The notes: generated by a model not told the origin, from the sequence alone. DNA of 64,000 nt from Aquimarina sp. Aq107 (GCF_943733665.1 NZ_OX030782.1:2838501-2902500), one strand, 5' to 3'. Counted from the first letter of the stretch, positions 53,656-63,346 are shown. A program made the numbers and translations.

Positions 53656-54399
53656 TTAAATAGCGTGTCCAACTGTATGACCTCCAGCTACGTTAATAGT
53701 CTCACCTGTGATAAAATCAGAAGATGCCAAATAGTAGGCAGCTTCTGCTATTTCCTTAGCTTCTCCTATACGGTTTAATAAATGTAATCCAGCTAAACTA
53801 TCAGCATCTTCAATTCCCATTTTTCCTTGTAATGGACTTCTAATGATACCAGGAGCTATGGTATTTACTTTAATATTATTTTTACCAAACTCTGTTGCTA
53901 ACTGTCTAGTTAATGAATGAATAGCTCCCTTACTCGTTAACGGCGCGGTTGCAGGAAAACCATCAATAGCGTGATCTACTAGCACAGTTCCGATATTTAT
54001 AATAGAACCATTTTTTTGTTTTATCATTTCAGAGATTGCAGCTTGTGACGTAAAGTAGGTTCCTTTTAAATTTACATTCCAATAAAGCTCTAAATCTTCT
54101 TCTTGGACGTCTAAAAAAGGTTTTGGAGCAAATAGACCTGCATTATTTATTAAGACATCTACAGAACCAAAATTTTCTTTAGCCAGATGTATTAGTTCCC
54201 GACCTGTAAACTGTTTACTAATATCTCCAGCTAAATACACTGCATTTTTTGGTGATCCAAGTTCTTCATACGTTTTTTGTAAATTCTCTTTATTAGATGA
54301 GTTCATAACTACATTACTATTTTGCTCAATAAAATAAGCTGCTATAGCTTTTCCAATACCTGTAGAGGCTCCTGTAATAATTACTGTTTTGTTTTTCAT
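53656..54399 (-). CDS. Short-chain dehydrogenase/reductase with altered active site
   Basis: A 247-residue SDR with cofactor motif TGASTGIGKA (9-18), NNAG (85-88) and the active-site Lys157 in LTSKGAIHSLTRQ. The YxxxK tyrosine is absent: the residue four before Lys157 is Pro153. The usual catalytic Ser position reads IGTVL. Either the enzyme uses another residue or it is a non-canonical SDR such as an isomerase or binding protein. Its start overlaps the tautomerase stop by 4 nt. Confidence 0.85.
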   Translation of the reverse strand: MKNKTVIITGASTGIGKAIAAYFIEQNSNVVMNSSNKENLQKTYEELGSPKNAVYLAGDISKQFTGRELIHLAKENFGSVDVLINNAGLFAPKPFLDVQEEDLELYWNVNLKGTYFTSQAAISEMIKQKNGSIINIGTVLVDHAIDGFPATAPLTSKGAIHSLTRQLATEFGKNNIKVNTIAPGIIRSPLQGKMGIEDADSLAGLHLLNRIGEAKEIAEAAYYLASSDFITGETINVAGGHTVGHAI

Positions 54400-54599
54400 G
54401 ACTTAAATTTTTCTGAGTTTGAATATTGTTTTGCATCTACTCCCCAATTATCAATAGGGATTTCTTCTATAACCACGTGTGTGGTTTTAGGGTTCTTGTC
54501 CAATACATCTGCAAGCAATTGTGTTGTACCTACAATTAACAGACGCTTTTGTTCTTTGGTTACCTGTTCATCGGTAACTTTGATGTTGATGTAAGGCAT
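54396..54599 (-). CDS. 4-oxalocrotonate tautomerase-family protein
   Basis: A 67-residue tautomerase with the conserved N-terminal Pro (Pro2, catalytic Pro1 after Met removal) and the HVVIEEIPIDNWGV block typical of small 4-OT homologues. It overlaps the SDR start by 4 nt (ATGA). It begins the leftward operon whose upstream region carries a palindromic array. Confidence 0.9.
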   Translation of the reverse strand: MPYINIKVTDEQVTKEQKRLLIVGTTQLLADVLDKNPKTTHVVIEEIPIDNWGVDAKQYSNSEKFKS

Positions 54600-54665
54600 C
54601 TTTTTATAGTTTTAAATTAACACTACAAAGTTGAGAGGAATCAGAAGAAATTATAAGGAGGTATG

Positions 54666-54704
54666 TCACTACTTTAAAGTGATCTATGTCACTTTATTAG
54701 TGTG
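54666..54704. promoter_or_regulatory. Palindromic operator array upstream of the tautomerase/SDR operon
   Basis: TCACT (54666-54670), AGTGA (54678-54682), TCACT (54689-54693) and AGTGTG (54699-54704) alternate in orientation. AAAGTGA-TCTATG-TCACTTT (54676-54695) is a perfect palindrome. The array lies between the tautomerase operon and the Crp/Fnr gene, whose product is the obvious candidate to bind it. Confidence 0.55.
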
Positions 54705-54731
54705 AAAAAAAATAATATTATAAAAATTGAA

Positions 54732-55295
54732 CTATGAGTTAAGTCTACTCAAGGTTTCTCTAGAAACCCCTAAGTAAGAAGCTATAAGTTTTTTAGGGAC
54801 TCTTTGAAATAGTTGAGGATATTGTTCTAGTAGTAAATCATACCGTTCTTTAGCAGAATTTTTTAACAATGAAAGGATTCTTTTTTGTAAAGCAATACGT
54901 CCAAACTTACTTTTTTTTGCCCAAAACCGTTCCATTTTATGCATTTGAGATGTAAGCTTATCCCTGTTCTCAAAAGAAATGTATAAAAACTCACAATCTT
55001 CTATGCAGTCAATATATATGTTTGATGGGGTTTGTTTTACAAAAGATTCATAATCGGTAATCCACCATTGTTCCATTGCAAACCGAAGAATATGTTCCTT
55101 ACCATTGTCATCTAAAAAATAACTTTTTACACATCCTTGAGTTATCCAATACTCTTTTTTTACTACCTCTCCTTCCTGAACAAGATATTGATGTTTTCGT
55201 TTTTTTGTGGTTTCAAAATGACCTAAAACAAAATCAAATTCTTCATCCGTTAACTCAATTATCTCTTCAATATGTTGTCTTAAAGGGTGCTTCAT
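54732..55295 (-). CDS. Crp/Fnr-family transcriptional regulator
   Basis: A 187-residue regulator with a cyclic-nucleotide-binding-like beta-roll (about 20-120) and a C-terminal HTH (VPKKLIASYLGVSRETLSRL). It lacks the Fnr iron-sulfur Cys set. The class is typical of Bacteroidota and the effector is unknown. It lies upstream of the tautomerase/SDR operon on the same strand, separated by the palindromic array it may bind. Confidence 0.9.
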   Translation of the reverse strand: MKHPLRQHIEEIIELTDEEFDFVLGHFETTKKRKHQYLVQEGEVVKKEYWITQGCVKSYFLDDNGKEHILRFAMEQWWITDYESFVKQTPSNIYIDCIEDCEFLYISFENRDKLTSQMHKMERFWAKKSKFGRIALQKRILSLLKNSAKERYDLLLEQYPQLFQRVPKKLIASYLGVSRETLSRLNS

Positions 55296-55377
55296 TTTAT
55301 GTATGGACGAACTCTTATATCTTGGTAGTAATATATTGCCGAAAACTTCTTTTAAAAAGGTAATTTACAAAATAAAA

Positions 55378-55417
55378 AAGAATAGCGATTTGAATTAAAA
55401 TTCAAATCGCTATTCTT
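55378..55417 (-). terminator. Terminator after the redoxin gene
   Basis: AAGAATAGCGATTTGAAT (55378-55395) and ATTCAAATCGCTATTCTT (55400-55417) form a perfect 18-bp stem with loop TAAA. Read leftward it is followed by a U-rich run (plus-strand AATAAAAA). It ends the transcript of the gene at 55448-56146. Confidence 0.85.
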
Positions 55418-55447
55418 ATAATGGTATTATAAAATAGTTTACTTTAC

Positions 55448-56146
55448 TTAAATCGCTTTAACAGGACATCCTATAGCTTTAGTAAAATTAACCTTTGGTT
55501 TTTCACCTTTTTGAAGTGCTTCTATCGCATTTTCAAGATATTTCACCTTCACATCATTAGCTGATCTTGCGTTGTCGTCTATAGTACCTATATACTGTAC
55601 TTTCCTTTCTTTATCCAAAAGAAAAACATGAGGAGTTCTTACAGCTCCATATTTTGGAAATACATTATGTTGTTCATCCGCTAGATATACAAAAGGGAAC
55701 TCTTTTTCTTTAGACCTATTTTGCATCGCTTTGAAATTTTCTTTTGTATTAGACTCGCTAACATTTGGATTAATTGCAACTACAGTATAACCTTCTGGAG
55801 CGTATTGATTGTGAATTTGAATTAATCGGTCTTCATACATTTTTGCAAATGGGCACTCATTACAAGTAAATACTACGATGTAACCTTTTGCATTATCAAT
55901 ATTGGATAAAGAAAACATAGTGCCATCCACATTTTTAAGCCTAAAATCCGATGCAGTTTCTCCAATTTTGTAACCACCTATTTCCTCTAGCGTTTTTGTT
56001 TGTTCTGGACCGTGTCCTCCTCTTGGAGGTCCTTTACGTTCTCCATTAGGTGGTGGGCCTTTTCGGTCTTGAGCATATATACTATTAGTGACTAAAAAAC
56101 TGCACAAAATTAGAATCATTCCTAAAATGATATTACTTTTTTTCAT
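55448..56146 (-). CDS. Secreted redoxin (AhpC/TSA-like, CxxC)
   Basis: A 232-residue thioredoxin-fold protein with a signal peptide (about 1-25, ending YAQ) and a low-complexity Pro/Gly/Arg linker (about 28-48). The redoxin domain has Cys95 and Cys98 in FTCNECPFAK. A third Cys near the C-terminus (IGCPVKAI) could resolve disulfides. It lies 1 nt after the TlpA-like gene in the same operon, so the two likely form a periplasmic disulfide-exchange pair. Confidence 0.87.
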   Translation of the reverse strand: MKKSNIILGMILILCSFLVTNSIYAQDRKGPPPNGERKGPPRGGHGPEQTKTLEEIGGYKIGETASDFRLKNVDGTMFSLSNIDNAKGYIVVFTCNECPFAKMYEDRLIQIHNQYAPEGYTVVAINPNVSESNTKENFKAMQNRSKEKEFPFVYLADEQHNVFPKYGAVRTPHVFLLDKERKVQYIGTIDDNARSANDVKVKYLENAIEALQKGEKPKVNFTKAIGCPVKAI

Positions 56147-56147
56147 C

Positions 56148-56663
56148 TTATTTATTATTTATAGTGGTATTAATTATTTTTTCTAAGTCTTTAATATTAT
56201 CAAAAGACCGCTCATGATAAGATCTCTTTTGGTTATTAAATATTATTGTAAAAGGAATAGCTCCTGACCAATTGGGATCAATTTTATTTATCCAACTATT
56301 TGCATCTGGATCGCTTAACAGAACAACTTTTGATGAAATTCTTTTTTTCTTTAAAAAAGGTTTAAGTTTTGTCTCAATATCTTCTGGAAAATCAAGACTT
56401 ACTAATATCATTTCTACATCAGGATTATTTTTTTCATATTCCTGAAAAACAGGCAGTTCTTTGACGCATGGAGCACACCACATAGCCCAAAAATTAATAA
56501 TATGAGTTTTATTGGTTTTCGTGTACAACAGAGGTTCTAATGAATCAAAGTCATAGATGGGAATATCTAATTGATCTACGTTTTCAAATACCACATCTGA
56601 GTTAATTTCAGTAGTAAATCCAAAAAACAGAAAAGGAATAATTAAATGAATATTTTTATGCAT
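56148..56663 (-). CDS. TlpA-family thiol:disulfide reductase
   Basis: A 171-residue periplasmic thioredoxin-like protein with an N-terminal signal/anchor and active-site Cys63 and Cys66 in WAMWCAPC. The cis-Pro loop reads SGAIPFTIIF. It reduces disulfides in the envelope, as for cytochrome c or other client proteins. It overlaps the operon with the redoxin (1 nt gap). Confidence 0.9.
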   Translation of the reverse strand: MHKNIHLIIPFLFFGFTTEINSDVVFENVDQLDIPIYDFDSLEPLLYTKTNKTHIINFWAMWCAPCVKELPVFQEYEKNNPDVEMILVSLDFPEDIETKLKPFLKKKRISSKVVLLSDPDANSWINKIDPNWSGAIPFTIIFNNQKRSYHERSFDNIKDLEKIINTTINNK

Positions 56664-56745
56664 TAATCGATAATTTAGTCTTTAGACTAACTGTTTGCAA
56701 AAAGGTTTAATTAGTAACCAAAATATTTAAAGAAGTTTATTTTAA

Positions 56746-57642
56746 TCACTTACTCCACTTTCTAATATTTTCAGTATTACTATTTATATAATATTCACTT
56801 TTTATTTTTTTTGCAATAATTAAAGATTTTTTTGCTGACTGTATGGCTTGTTCTTTTTTATCTAAATCATTTAATATATTTGATTTAAGGTAGTAGTTGT
56901 ATGCTAATCGTCTATCTTCTAAATTTACATTTTCAAGCCATAGTTCAAACGGCATTCCTTTCTCCTCTATCTCAATAGATTTTTCAATTGCTACAAGCGC
57001 TTTTTTGCTATTTTTTTCCTTATCAAAGTATATGTAAGCTGCTAAACTATATTCTCGTGAAAGTGCAGTATTCTTTTCAGAAAGGTAATTTTTTAAAATT
57101 TTATCAGTAGGAATTTTAATAGGTATTTCAACTTTTGTTTTTTCCCAAGAAATACTCAAAATCGCAGTATTAGCTGTTAAATTATCAAATGTTATTGCTA
57201 GGGTCTCTAATTCTTTATCCAACTTAATTACGGGAACATTAAGTTGTACAACGCTATTTTTAGGATCAAACGTTTCTGGCACGCCATACTCATCTATTTC
57301 GGCATGAAAATAAACGTCCCAAATATCCATTGATGGCTTTGTGAAAATAGTGTATATTCCAGGAGCTACTTCAACATCTCCAATTATGACATAATCGGAA
57401 AAAACTATTTTAGTATTTTTATTTGCTCCAGTTCGCCAAATTTTATCATACGGTTCCAAAACTCCAAAGATTTTTCTTCCACGCATCGAAGGACGTGAAT
57501 ATTCTAAAGAAACATCTACAATACCTAGCTTAATTTCTGTTTTCTGAAAAGGACTTAGTTTTGGGTTTTTTAATTTAGAAATCTGTCCTATTAATGTAGT
57601 AGTAAATAATAGAGTTAAAGCGAATAAAATAGTGTTTTTCAT
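56746..57642 (-). CDS. Secreted DUF2911 protein with C-terminal helical repeats
   Basis: A 298-residue secreted protein with a signal peptide (about 1-19). The DUF2911 domain (about 25-170) carries the SRPSMRGRKIFGVLEPYDKIWRTGANKNT hallmark in short blocks: YSRPSMRGR, PYDKIWRTGAN and PGIYTIFTKP. The remainder is helical and TPR-like (KKALVAIEKSIEIEE and LDKKEQAIQSAKKSLIIAKK). The function of DUF2911 is unknown. It sits alone between the TlpA-like gene and an unrecognised gene. Confidence 0.85.
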   Translation of the reverse strand: MKNTILFALTLLFTTTLIGQISKLKNPKLSPFQKTEIKLGIVDVSLEYSRPSMRGRKIFGVLEPYDKIWRTGANKNTKIVFSDYVIIGDVEVAPGIYTIFTKPSMDIWDVYFHAEIDEYGVPETFDPKNSVVQLNVPVIKLDKELETLAITFDNLTANTAILSISWEKTKVEIPIKIPTDKILKNYLSEKNTALSREYSLAAYIYFDKEKNSKKALVAIEKSIEIEEKGMPFELWLENVNLEDRRLAYNYYLKSNILNDLDKKEQAIQSAKKSLIIAKKIKSEYYINSNTENIRKWSK

Positions 57643-57714
57643 GTATTATATGTTTTCTTGTTTTATAACAACTAGTTACAGGTTAGTCTTAACTGGACTA
57701 AGTTTTCGGAAATT

Positions 57715-58971
57715 TTAATATCTGCTTAAATTCAGTATGGATTCATCATATTCATTTAAACTCTTTCTTCTTTCGTTTATAATCTCTATTATACTGCTCA
57801 ATAAATTACCGTCAATATGTCTTAAAAGAATTACTATCTCTTTATCAGATTCTTGAATAGAATTATCCATCCGACCAAAAAACCGAATAAGAGATTTTTT
57901 GATAATTACTTCTGTGATTTTAATATCTGAAAACTTAATTGCATCAAAATGTTTTGTAGAAAACTCTAATCGAACTCTATTATTTTTTTTATCGATAATA
58001 TCTCTGTAAACGTTTCTTACCAGCGATTGATTAATGTCATTTTTAGTAAAAATTTCAACATCTAAACCAACTCTTAGTATTTCAGATAACTTAACTGAAT
58101 TACCAGAATTTATATAGATAATCCAGTCCACAAATCCTTTTACCAGTTCATTATCGTTACTGTATAAAAAAGATAGTTGCTTAGGAGGAAAACTAGAGTA
58201 CATATAAGTTAGTCCGTCAATAGTACTGGAAGTTGTTTTAATTTTTTCTAGGTTTCCAACTTTAATAGAAGCTCTTTCTTTCTTTTTTAATTTTATCAGT
58301 GCTTCTTGATTCTTCCTACCAGTCAATCTAATTCTATCGTGAGCACCAGGACCACCTCCTCGTTCCATAATTTTCATCCATTGTTTATTGGTTATACCAT
58401 CGGCACCTATACTTTCCTCAAAAATCTTGGAGTCACTTTTATATTTGTTAATATTACTTTGTTTAGGCATATAAGGATTACCCATGTCATTTCTAAATAA
58501 TATTATTTCATCACAGTAAGCATCAACATAGGCAATAGCGTTTAAGAATCTATTCCAATTCAAAAAAAGCAAGGCTTCTTTATTATTAGTTAGTTTATTA
58601 CTAGCCTCTTTAAAGTTTAATAATGTATTCTTTCTTATTTCATAAAATGAGATTTCTTTTTTGTTCGATTTTAATAGATTCTCTTTACCTGAAATAGCAT
58701 TAATTATGTATTCAGACATTTGATAAGTGTCTTCTAATAATAATCTCGGTAATTTTCCTGAATAAAAATTAGCATTTAGCTCATCAGTCATTAAACTATC
58801 AGTAACCGAATAGTATTTGTAACCTAAATCATCTATTGCTTTTACAATAATACTTCCTTCAGGTTTTTTTTTATATACTTCCTTTTTATTGTACGGTAAT
58901 TGTGCTGCATTATATTGAACGTATAGTATACAGAATATTAAAAGGCAAAAAACTTGTTTCTTATATAACAT
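57715..58971 (-). CDS. Hypothetical secreted protein
   Basis: A 418-residue protein with a signal peptide (about 1-23, ending YNAAQ). I recognise no family. The middle part is rich in Lys/Glu helices (KNQEALIKLKKKERASIKV) and contains RGGGPGAHDRIRL. The C-terminal half has alternating beta-strand and helix patterns (KHFDAIKFSDIKITEVIIKK). It follows the DUF2911 gene on the same strand with a 72-nt gap. Confidence 0.7.
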   Translation of the reverse strand: MLYKKQVFCLLIFCILYVQYNAAQLPYNKKEVYKKKPEGSIIVKAIDDLGYKYYSVTDSLMTDELNANFYSGKLPRLLLEDTYQMSEYIINAISGKENLLKSNKKEISFYEIRKNTLLNFKEASNKLTNNKEALLFLNWNRFLNAIAYVDAYCDEIILFRNDMGNPYMPKQSNINKYKSDSKIFEESIGADGITNKQWMKIMERGGGPGAHDRIRLTGRKNQEALIKLKKKERASIKVGNLEKIKTTSSTIDGLTYMYSSFPPKQLSFLYSNDNELVKGFVDWIIYINSGNSVKLSEILRVGLDVEIFTKNDINQSLVRNVYRDIIDKKNNRVRLEFSTKHFDAIKFSDIKITEVIIKKSLIRFFGRMDNSIQESDKEIVILLRHIDGNLLSSIIEIINERRKSLNEYDESILNLSRY

Positions 58972-59119
58972 CTTACCTCATTAAACATATTTTCAATTAA
59001 ACGCATCCATTAAGTTACTACACTCAATATCCTACAAAAGTTCTCATATACTTAAAATATCCGGAGTAATCCTAAAAATGCCAAGAATTCATTATCAATA
59101 AAATTGTAGAAATCAACTA

Positions 59120-62100
59120 TTACTTTTGTTTTTTCTTACCTAATGAAATCTTGTAGTCATCAATACTTCCTTTGATCTTTAGATTTAGATATTTTGTTTT
59201 TTCATCTGGATCTACTTCTACAATCTCATCTTCTTGTTCCTTACTAATTACAGTATCTTTTTTCTTTCCAAATAATTTTTGCCAAGAAGCTTTTCTTACC
59301 GTTTTCCAAGGAATTCGTATGTAATAATCAATGTTTTGATTACTATCATGAGAACCAGATAGTTCCATATGACCTAATGTAGATTCTATTCTCATAGCTG
59401 GAATAGTAATCTTTCCTTTCTTTATATCTAAACTATTTTGTAACGTATCAAACCGAATGTTTAGTAGGTTTTTATCTCCCATATAATCCGAAAGAGCAAG
59501 CATGGGATCGTAGTTTTTCAGTCTTCCATTTAATACTTTCACATCCATTTCTATAGTAGACTGATCCAAATCCGGCACCATATCAGGGTATACTCTAATC
59601 TTACCTTTAATTTTAGAAGTAAGTTTCCCCTGTAAATTTTCTGAAACAAGATGATCTTGTCCAAAATTTTCAAACTTGAACAACAGTTTATCTAAATCTA
59701 CATTATTCATAACCAAATCCGGTTGCATATAAATATGTTCTGGATCACTACCGTTAAAATAACCATTTAACCGAATATTTCCTCCTGCAGCATTCATATC
59801 TAAGGTATCGATATATATATAATGATTAGGTGTTGTCCTTATAGCCGCTTTAATATCCTGAAGATCAATTCTGTGGTAGATAAAGTGAGCAATATCAGCC
59901 TTAAATTGCATATCTGTAAATGGCAACTCGTATACATTGAAAGCTTCTGCATGTTCTTTTACATCTGCAGTTTTTGAAGTGTTAACTTCTGTGGATTTTG
60001 GAGGATTTATATCAAACTTAAAAAGTGCGTCAAAATCAATATAATTTGCCTTGACCGAGAGATAATTATCTCTTTTCTTTATTTTTTCATCTTTGCCCAA
60101 ATAATAGTTAAGGTCAAAATTAAAATTGGTAGTTCCTATCTCGCCATGAAAATCTTTTATAACCAAGTGTTCATCCTCATAATGGATTTTTCCTCTAAAA
60201 TTATCAAAGCGCAAAGGATGCAATTCCATTTTGGTATCTAACTTATCTAAAGTCAAATCGATGGAATGCAAAGCAGAGTCCTTATAATGCATACTAGAAG
60301 CAACATGCAATGCCAAATCATCAAAAATCTCATGTCGATACTCTTCTGGAACATAATTTTCTCCCTTATACGAAAAGACATCCTCTAACCTTATTTTTTT
60401 AGAAGTAAGATTGACATCTAAGTCCACATCTCCATTGAGTTCGGGTTGCATCCAAAAAGCATACTCATGTATAAGTCCATCTAAATGAAAATCACTATCA
60501 TCGATAAACCCTGTAAAATCAACTATTTCGAGATCCTTGTCATCTATTAGTACATCGGCATGAAAATCATGTAATTTATGAGGATAATGCTTCAAATCTG
60601 CATATAAACTATCTATAAAAAATTCTCCTTTTGGCAAATATTTAGATTCCGTAAAATCTTTGGCAGAAGCCTTAAAAGAAAGCCCTAAGCTTAAATCTTT
60701 TATTTGTTCATCGAAACCTTTTTGAATAGTGTCTTGTTTTGTAAAACCAGTTAATTCTGCTAAATCCAAATACTTGGAAGAAATATCTAAATGTGCCTCT
60801 ACCGGTATACTGGTATGATGCACAATAGCGGGTAAATCCGAAAGAAATCCACTTACCGATAAATCAGAATTTCCCATCAACAATTCGAACTGATTCAATG
60901 TAGCCTCCTTACCATTCATTACTAAATGTACATTCATATCATGCAAAGGAGCAGGAAGTTGTTCTGCCACTAAACTCAAGTTTTTTACAATTAACTCTGT
61001 AAAATATGCTTGATTAAGTTTTTGTAATGCTTTTTCGGGCTCATCAATATCTATAATATCGTGAAAATTCATTTTTAGTGAAACCTCTCCAGAAGCTTCT
61101 TGTACCTGCTCTAATTCTAAAAATTCTGCTATAAAATCAAGATTGAAATTAGAATTTATCTTCATATCCACTTCCGGAGATTCAAAATTCTTTACAAAAA
61201 TCGAACCTTCGAATTCTCCTTTTTCTAAAGATGCAGTCATGTCCGTTAATGAAAACTCCATAGTACTTGGATCTCTGTTTTCTCCATTGGTAAAATGACC
61301 ATTGAATCCCATATTATCAATCTTTTTTGCTCTTTTAGTATTCTCTAAAAAAGCTTTTCCAGCTCCAAAATTGGCTTTGATAAAAGGTCTGTTTCCTTTA
61401 TTAGCAGGTCCTTGAATACTAGCGTTAAAATAGATTTCGCCCGCATTTTTGTATTTCTCTAATACCGGTATTACGTCTGTTGGTGCAAAAGCGATCAACA
61501 TATCAAAATTAGGTTTTCTTCCTTCTATAGAAAGATTTAGATCTACATCATTCTTTGTATCTATGGATCCTTCTAACTCGAAATCTCCATTTTCCATAAC
61601 AATACCAGAAGGCTGTATATCAAGAATACCCGTATTTTCATTAAATACTACATCCGTATGTACTTCAAAATGTTTATTATGGATAAAAGTGGTATCGCCA
61701 TCTTTAATTACATTTAATTCAAAATGGGTATCTATGTGACCAGCGATAACACTATCCTTTTGACTAAAACCACCTGTCCCTGCATAAATAAACTTTTCGA
61801 CATCCGTATTGGTAGCTTCGTCTAAAGTATGGATATCCAAACTTTTAAATCTAATTTTTTTTAAATGAATATTGGTAGATGGTGTTTCTGTTCCAGAAGT
61901 ACTGGCTAAAGAATTTTGAATATTCGTGGTATTATTTTCATGAATCACAATATTAAAAACACCATCTTCTATTATTAAAGACTGAATATCATAATTCCCT
62001 TTCACCATATCCCATAGATTAAAACCAATGTAGATATCTTTTACATCCATGATAATGGGCGCATTGTCTTCTTTGGTTTCTAAAATTTTTACATCATATA

Positions 62101-62314
62101 CTTTTATGGAAATGTAAGGGAAATTACTAAAAAGAGATAATTCACTTTCGCCAACACTAATAAGACCTTCGTGCTCTTTATTTAGTTTTGCAATTTCTCC
62201 TTTAATAATTTCAGATTGATTACTCTGAATATATAACATGAGTCCCCCTATTACCACAATTGGGACTACGATTAATCCTACTAAAATTCGTTTCCAGAAT
62301 TTCTTAATTTTCAC
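59120..62314 (-). CDS. AsmA-like large envelope protein
   Basis: A 1064-residue protein with an N-terminal TM (about 10-30) and a long beta-strand-rich periplasmic body typical of the AsmA/DUF748 family. The C-terminal AsmA-like domain ends with a lysine-rich tail (SLGKKKQK). Members bridge inner and outer membranes and help lipid transport or envelope assembly. It is monocistronic, with a pair of palindromes upstream. Confidence 0.87.
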   Translation of the reverse strand: MKIKKFWKRILVGLIVVPIVVIGGLMLYIQSNQSEIIKGEIAKLNKEHEGLISVGESELSLFSNFPYISIKVYDVKILETKEDNAPIIMDVKDIYIGFNLWDMVKGNYDIQSLIIEDGVFNIVIHENNTTNIQNSLASTSGTETPSTNIHLKKIRFKSLDIHTLDEATNTDVEKFIYAGTGGFSQKDSVIAGHIDTHFELNVIKDGDTTFIHNKHFEVHTDVVFNENTGILDIQPSGIVMENGDFELEGSIDTKNDVDLNLSIEGRKPNFDMLIAFAPTDVIPVLEKYKNAGEIYFNASIQGPANKGNRPFIKANFGAGKAFLENTKRAKKIDNMGFNGHFTNGENRDPSTMEFSLTDMTASLEKGEFEGSIFVKNFESPEVDMKINSNFNLDFIAEFLELEQVQEASGEVSLKMNFHDIIDIDEPEKALQKLNQAYFTELIVKNLSLVAEQLPAPLHDMNVHLVMNGKEATLNQFELLMGNSDLSVSGFLSDLPAIVHHTSIPVEAHLDISSKYLDLAELTGFTKQDTIQKGFDEQIKDLSLGLSFKASAKDFTESKYLPKGEFFIDSLYADLKHYPHKLHDFHADVLIDDKDLEIVDFTGFIDDSDFHLDGLIHEYAFWMQPELNGDVDLDVNLTSKKIRLEDVFSYKGENYVPEEYRHEIFDDLALHVASSMHYKDSALHSIDLTLDKLDTKMELHPLRFDNFRGKIHYEDEHLVIKDFHGEIGTTNFNFDLNYYLGKDEKIKKRDNYLSVKANYIDFDALFKFDINPPKSTEVNTSKTADVKEHAEAFNVYELPFTDMQFKADIAHFIYHRIDLQDIKAAIRTTPNHYIYIDTLDMNAAGGNIRLNGYFNGSDPEHIYMQPDLVMNNVDLDKLLFKFENFGQDHLVSENLQGKLTSKIKGKIRVYPDMVPDLDQSTIEMDVKVLNGRLKNYDPMLALSDYMGDKNLLNIRFDTLQNSLDIKKGKITIPAMRIESTLGHMELSGSHDSNQNIDYYIRIPWKTVRKASWQKLFGKKKDTVISKEQEDEIVEVDPDEKTKYLNLKIKGSIDDYKISLGKKKQK

Positions 62315-62360
62315 AGCAGTGGTCTTTTAGGGTTAACAAAAGTCTTTAACGTTAAAAGTA

Positions 62361-62402
62361 ACGAATTCGTATGAAAAAATCTTGTTTCGCATACGAATTC
62401 GT
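62361..62402. promoter_or_regulatory. Paired palindromic element upstream of the AsmA-like gene
   Basis: ACGAATTCGT occurs at 62361-62370 and 62393-62402; each copy is a perfect palindrome. The centres are 32 nt apart, about three helical turns. With flanks, ACGAATTCGTATG and CATACGAATTCGT are 13-nt inverted repeats, so the RNA could also fold into a hairpin. Either a two-site operator or a terminator for the DUF2306 gene is possible. Confidence 0.5.
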
Positions 62403-62509
62403 CTTTAATTGAACTGCATTTTATAATACATCTTAAACTCTTAATCAACTATATGTTATATTGTTAATATTTCCCTTAGTTATAAATTAATGATTGTAAG
62501 ATCTATAAA

Positions 62510-63322
62510 TCAAATACGTGGTAACCACATCCCCATAGTTGCAGAAAACGTCCCTATTGCAATACAGCCCGTAAGTAGTACGATAAAAATGGAAAGCATA
62601 AATTTCCTTTTAACCGATTTAGATTTTTTTGCTCTAAAGTAAAAGTTTGCAAATAGTACTGGTAAGATATAACTAAAAACATATAGCATATTTAATGCAG
62701 GGCCCTGAAAAGACTCCATATCAAAACCAACTGGACCCTGATTAATAGTAAGCCATAACATTAAAAACACTCTAAAAAACCAAACTCCGCTCATAGCTAA
62801 GAATAAACGAATTGCCCATTTTCGATGTATCTTTAGTTTTCTAGAAACGGCAAATTTTATGGTGTTATAAGCACATATGATAATAAAAATTCCATTTATA
62901 GTAATAAAGATGGATCCTATTAATCCTCCAACAGAACTTCGGATCCAAGCTAAATATAAACCAGCGATACTTATCAAGAAAGCTGCACTAATATAAATGC
63001 GACCGTTTATTCTATGAAACTTCGGAAACTTAGCGCGCACTTTTTTTATAAGTTGCAGAGGTCCACCAATTGTAATTATAGCGGCTAATACTATATGTAA
63101 ACCAAAAAATATATTACCCACAAAATCTTTTTCGACATATCCGTGACCACTTGCTTCGTTCCAACGTTCGAAATCACCTGCAATACCGCTTATACCATAA
63201 AGCCCCATAATATATAAGGCAAATATAAATTGACCAGTTATTACTACAATAAACCAAATGTTTACAGATGTTTTGAGGATTTTTAGAGGTTTCTCTTTTG
63301 AAAGTATTACTGAAGACGACAT
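62510..63322 (-). CDS. DUF2306-family multi-pass membrane protein
   Basis: A 270-residue integral membrane protein with about seven TM helices (near 22-47, 70-92, 109-127, 133-155, 165-190, 205-225, 240-262). It matches DUF2306, whose conserved HRINGRIYISAAF segment and HRKWAIRLF segment are both visible. The function is unknown. It may respond to the Crp/Fnr gene upstream. A -7 like TAGGTTTG lies at 63354-63347. Confidence 0.85.
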   Translation of the reverse strand: MSSSVILSKEKPLKILKTSVNIWFIVVITGQFIFALYIMGLYGISGIAGDFERWNEASGHGYVEKDFVGNIFFGLHIVLAAIITIGGPLQLIKKVRAKFPKFHRINGRIYISAAFLISIAGLYLAWIRSSVGGLIGSIFITINGIFIIICAYNTIKFAVSRKLKIHRKWAIRLFLAMSGVWFFRVFLMLWLTINQGPVGFDMESFQGPALNMLYVFSYILPVLFANFYFRAKKSKSVKRKFMLSIFIVLLTGCIAIGTFSATMGMWLPRI

Positions 63323-63346
63323 ATGATTGATTTTTTGATTGATCTA

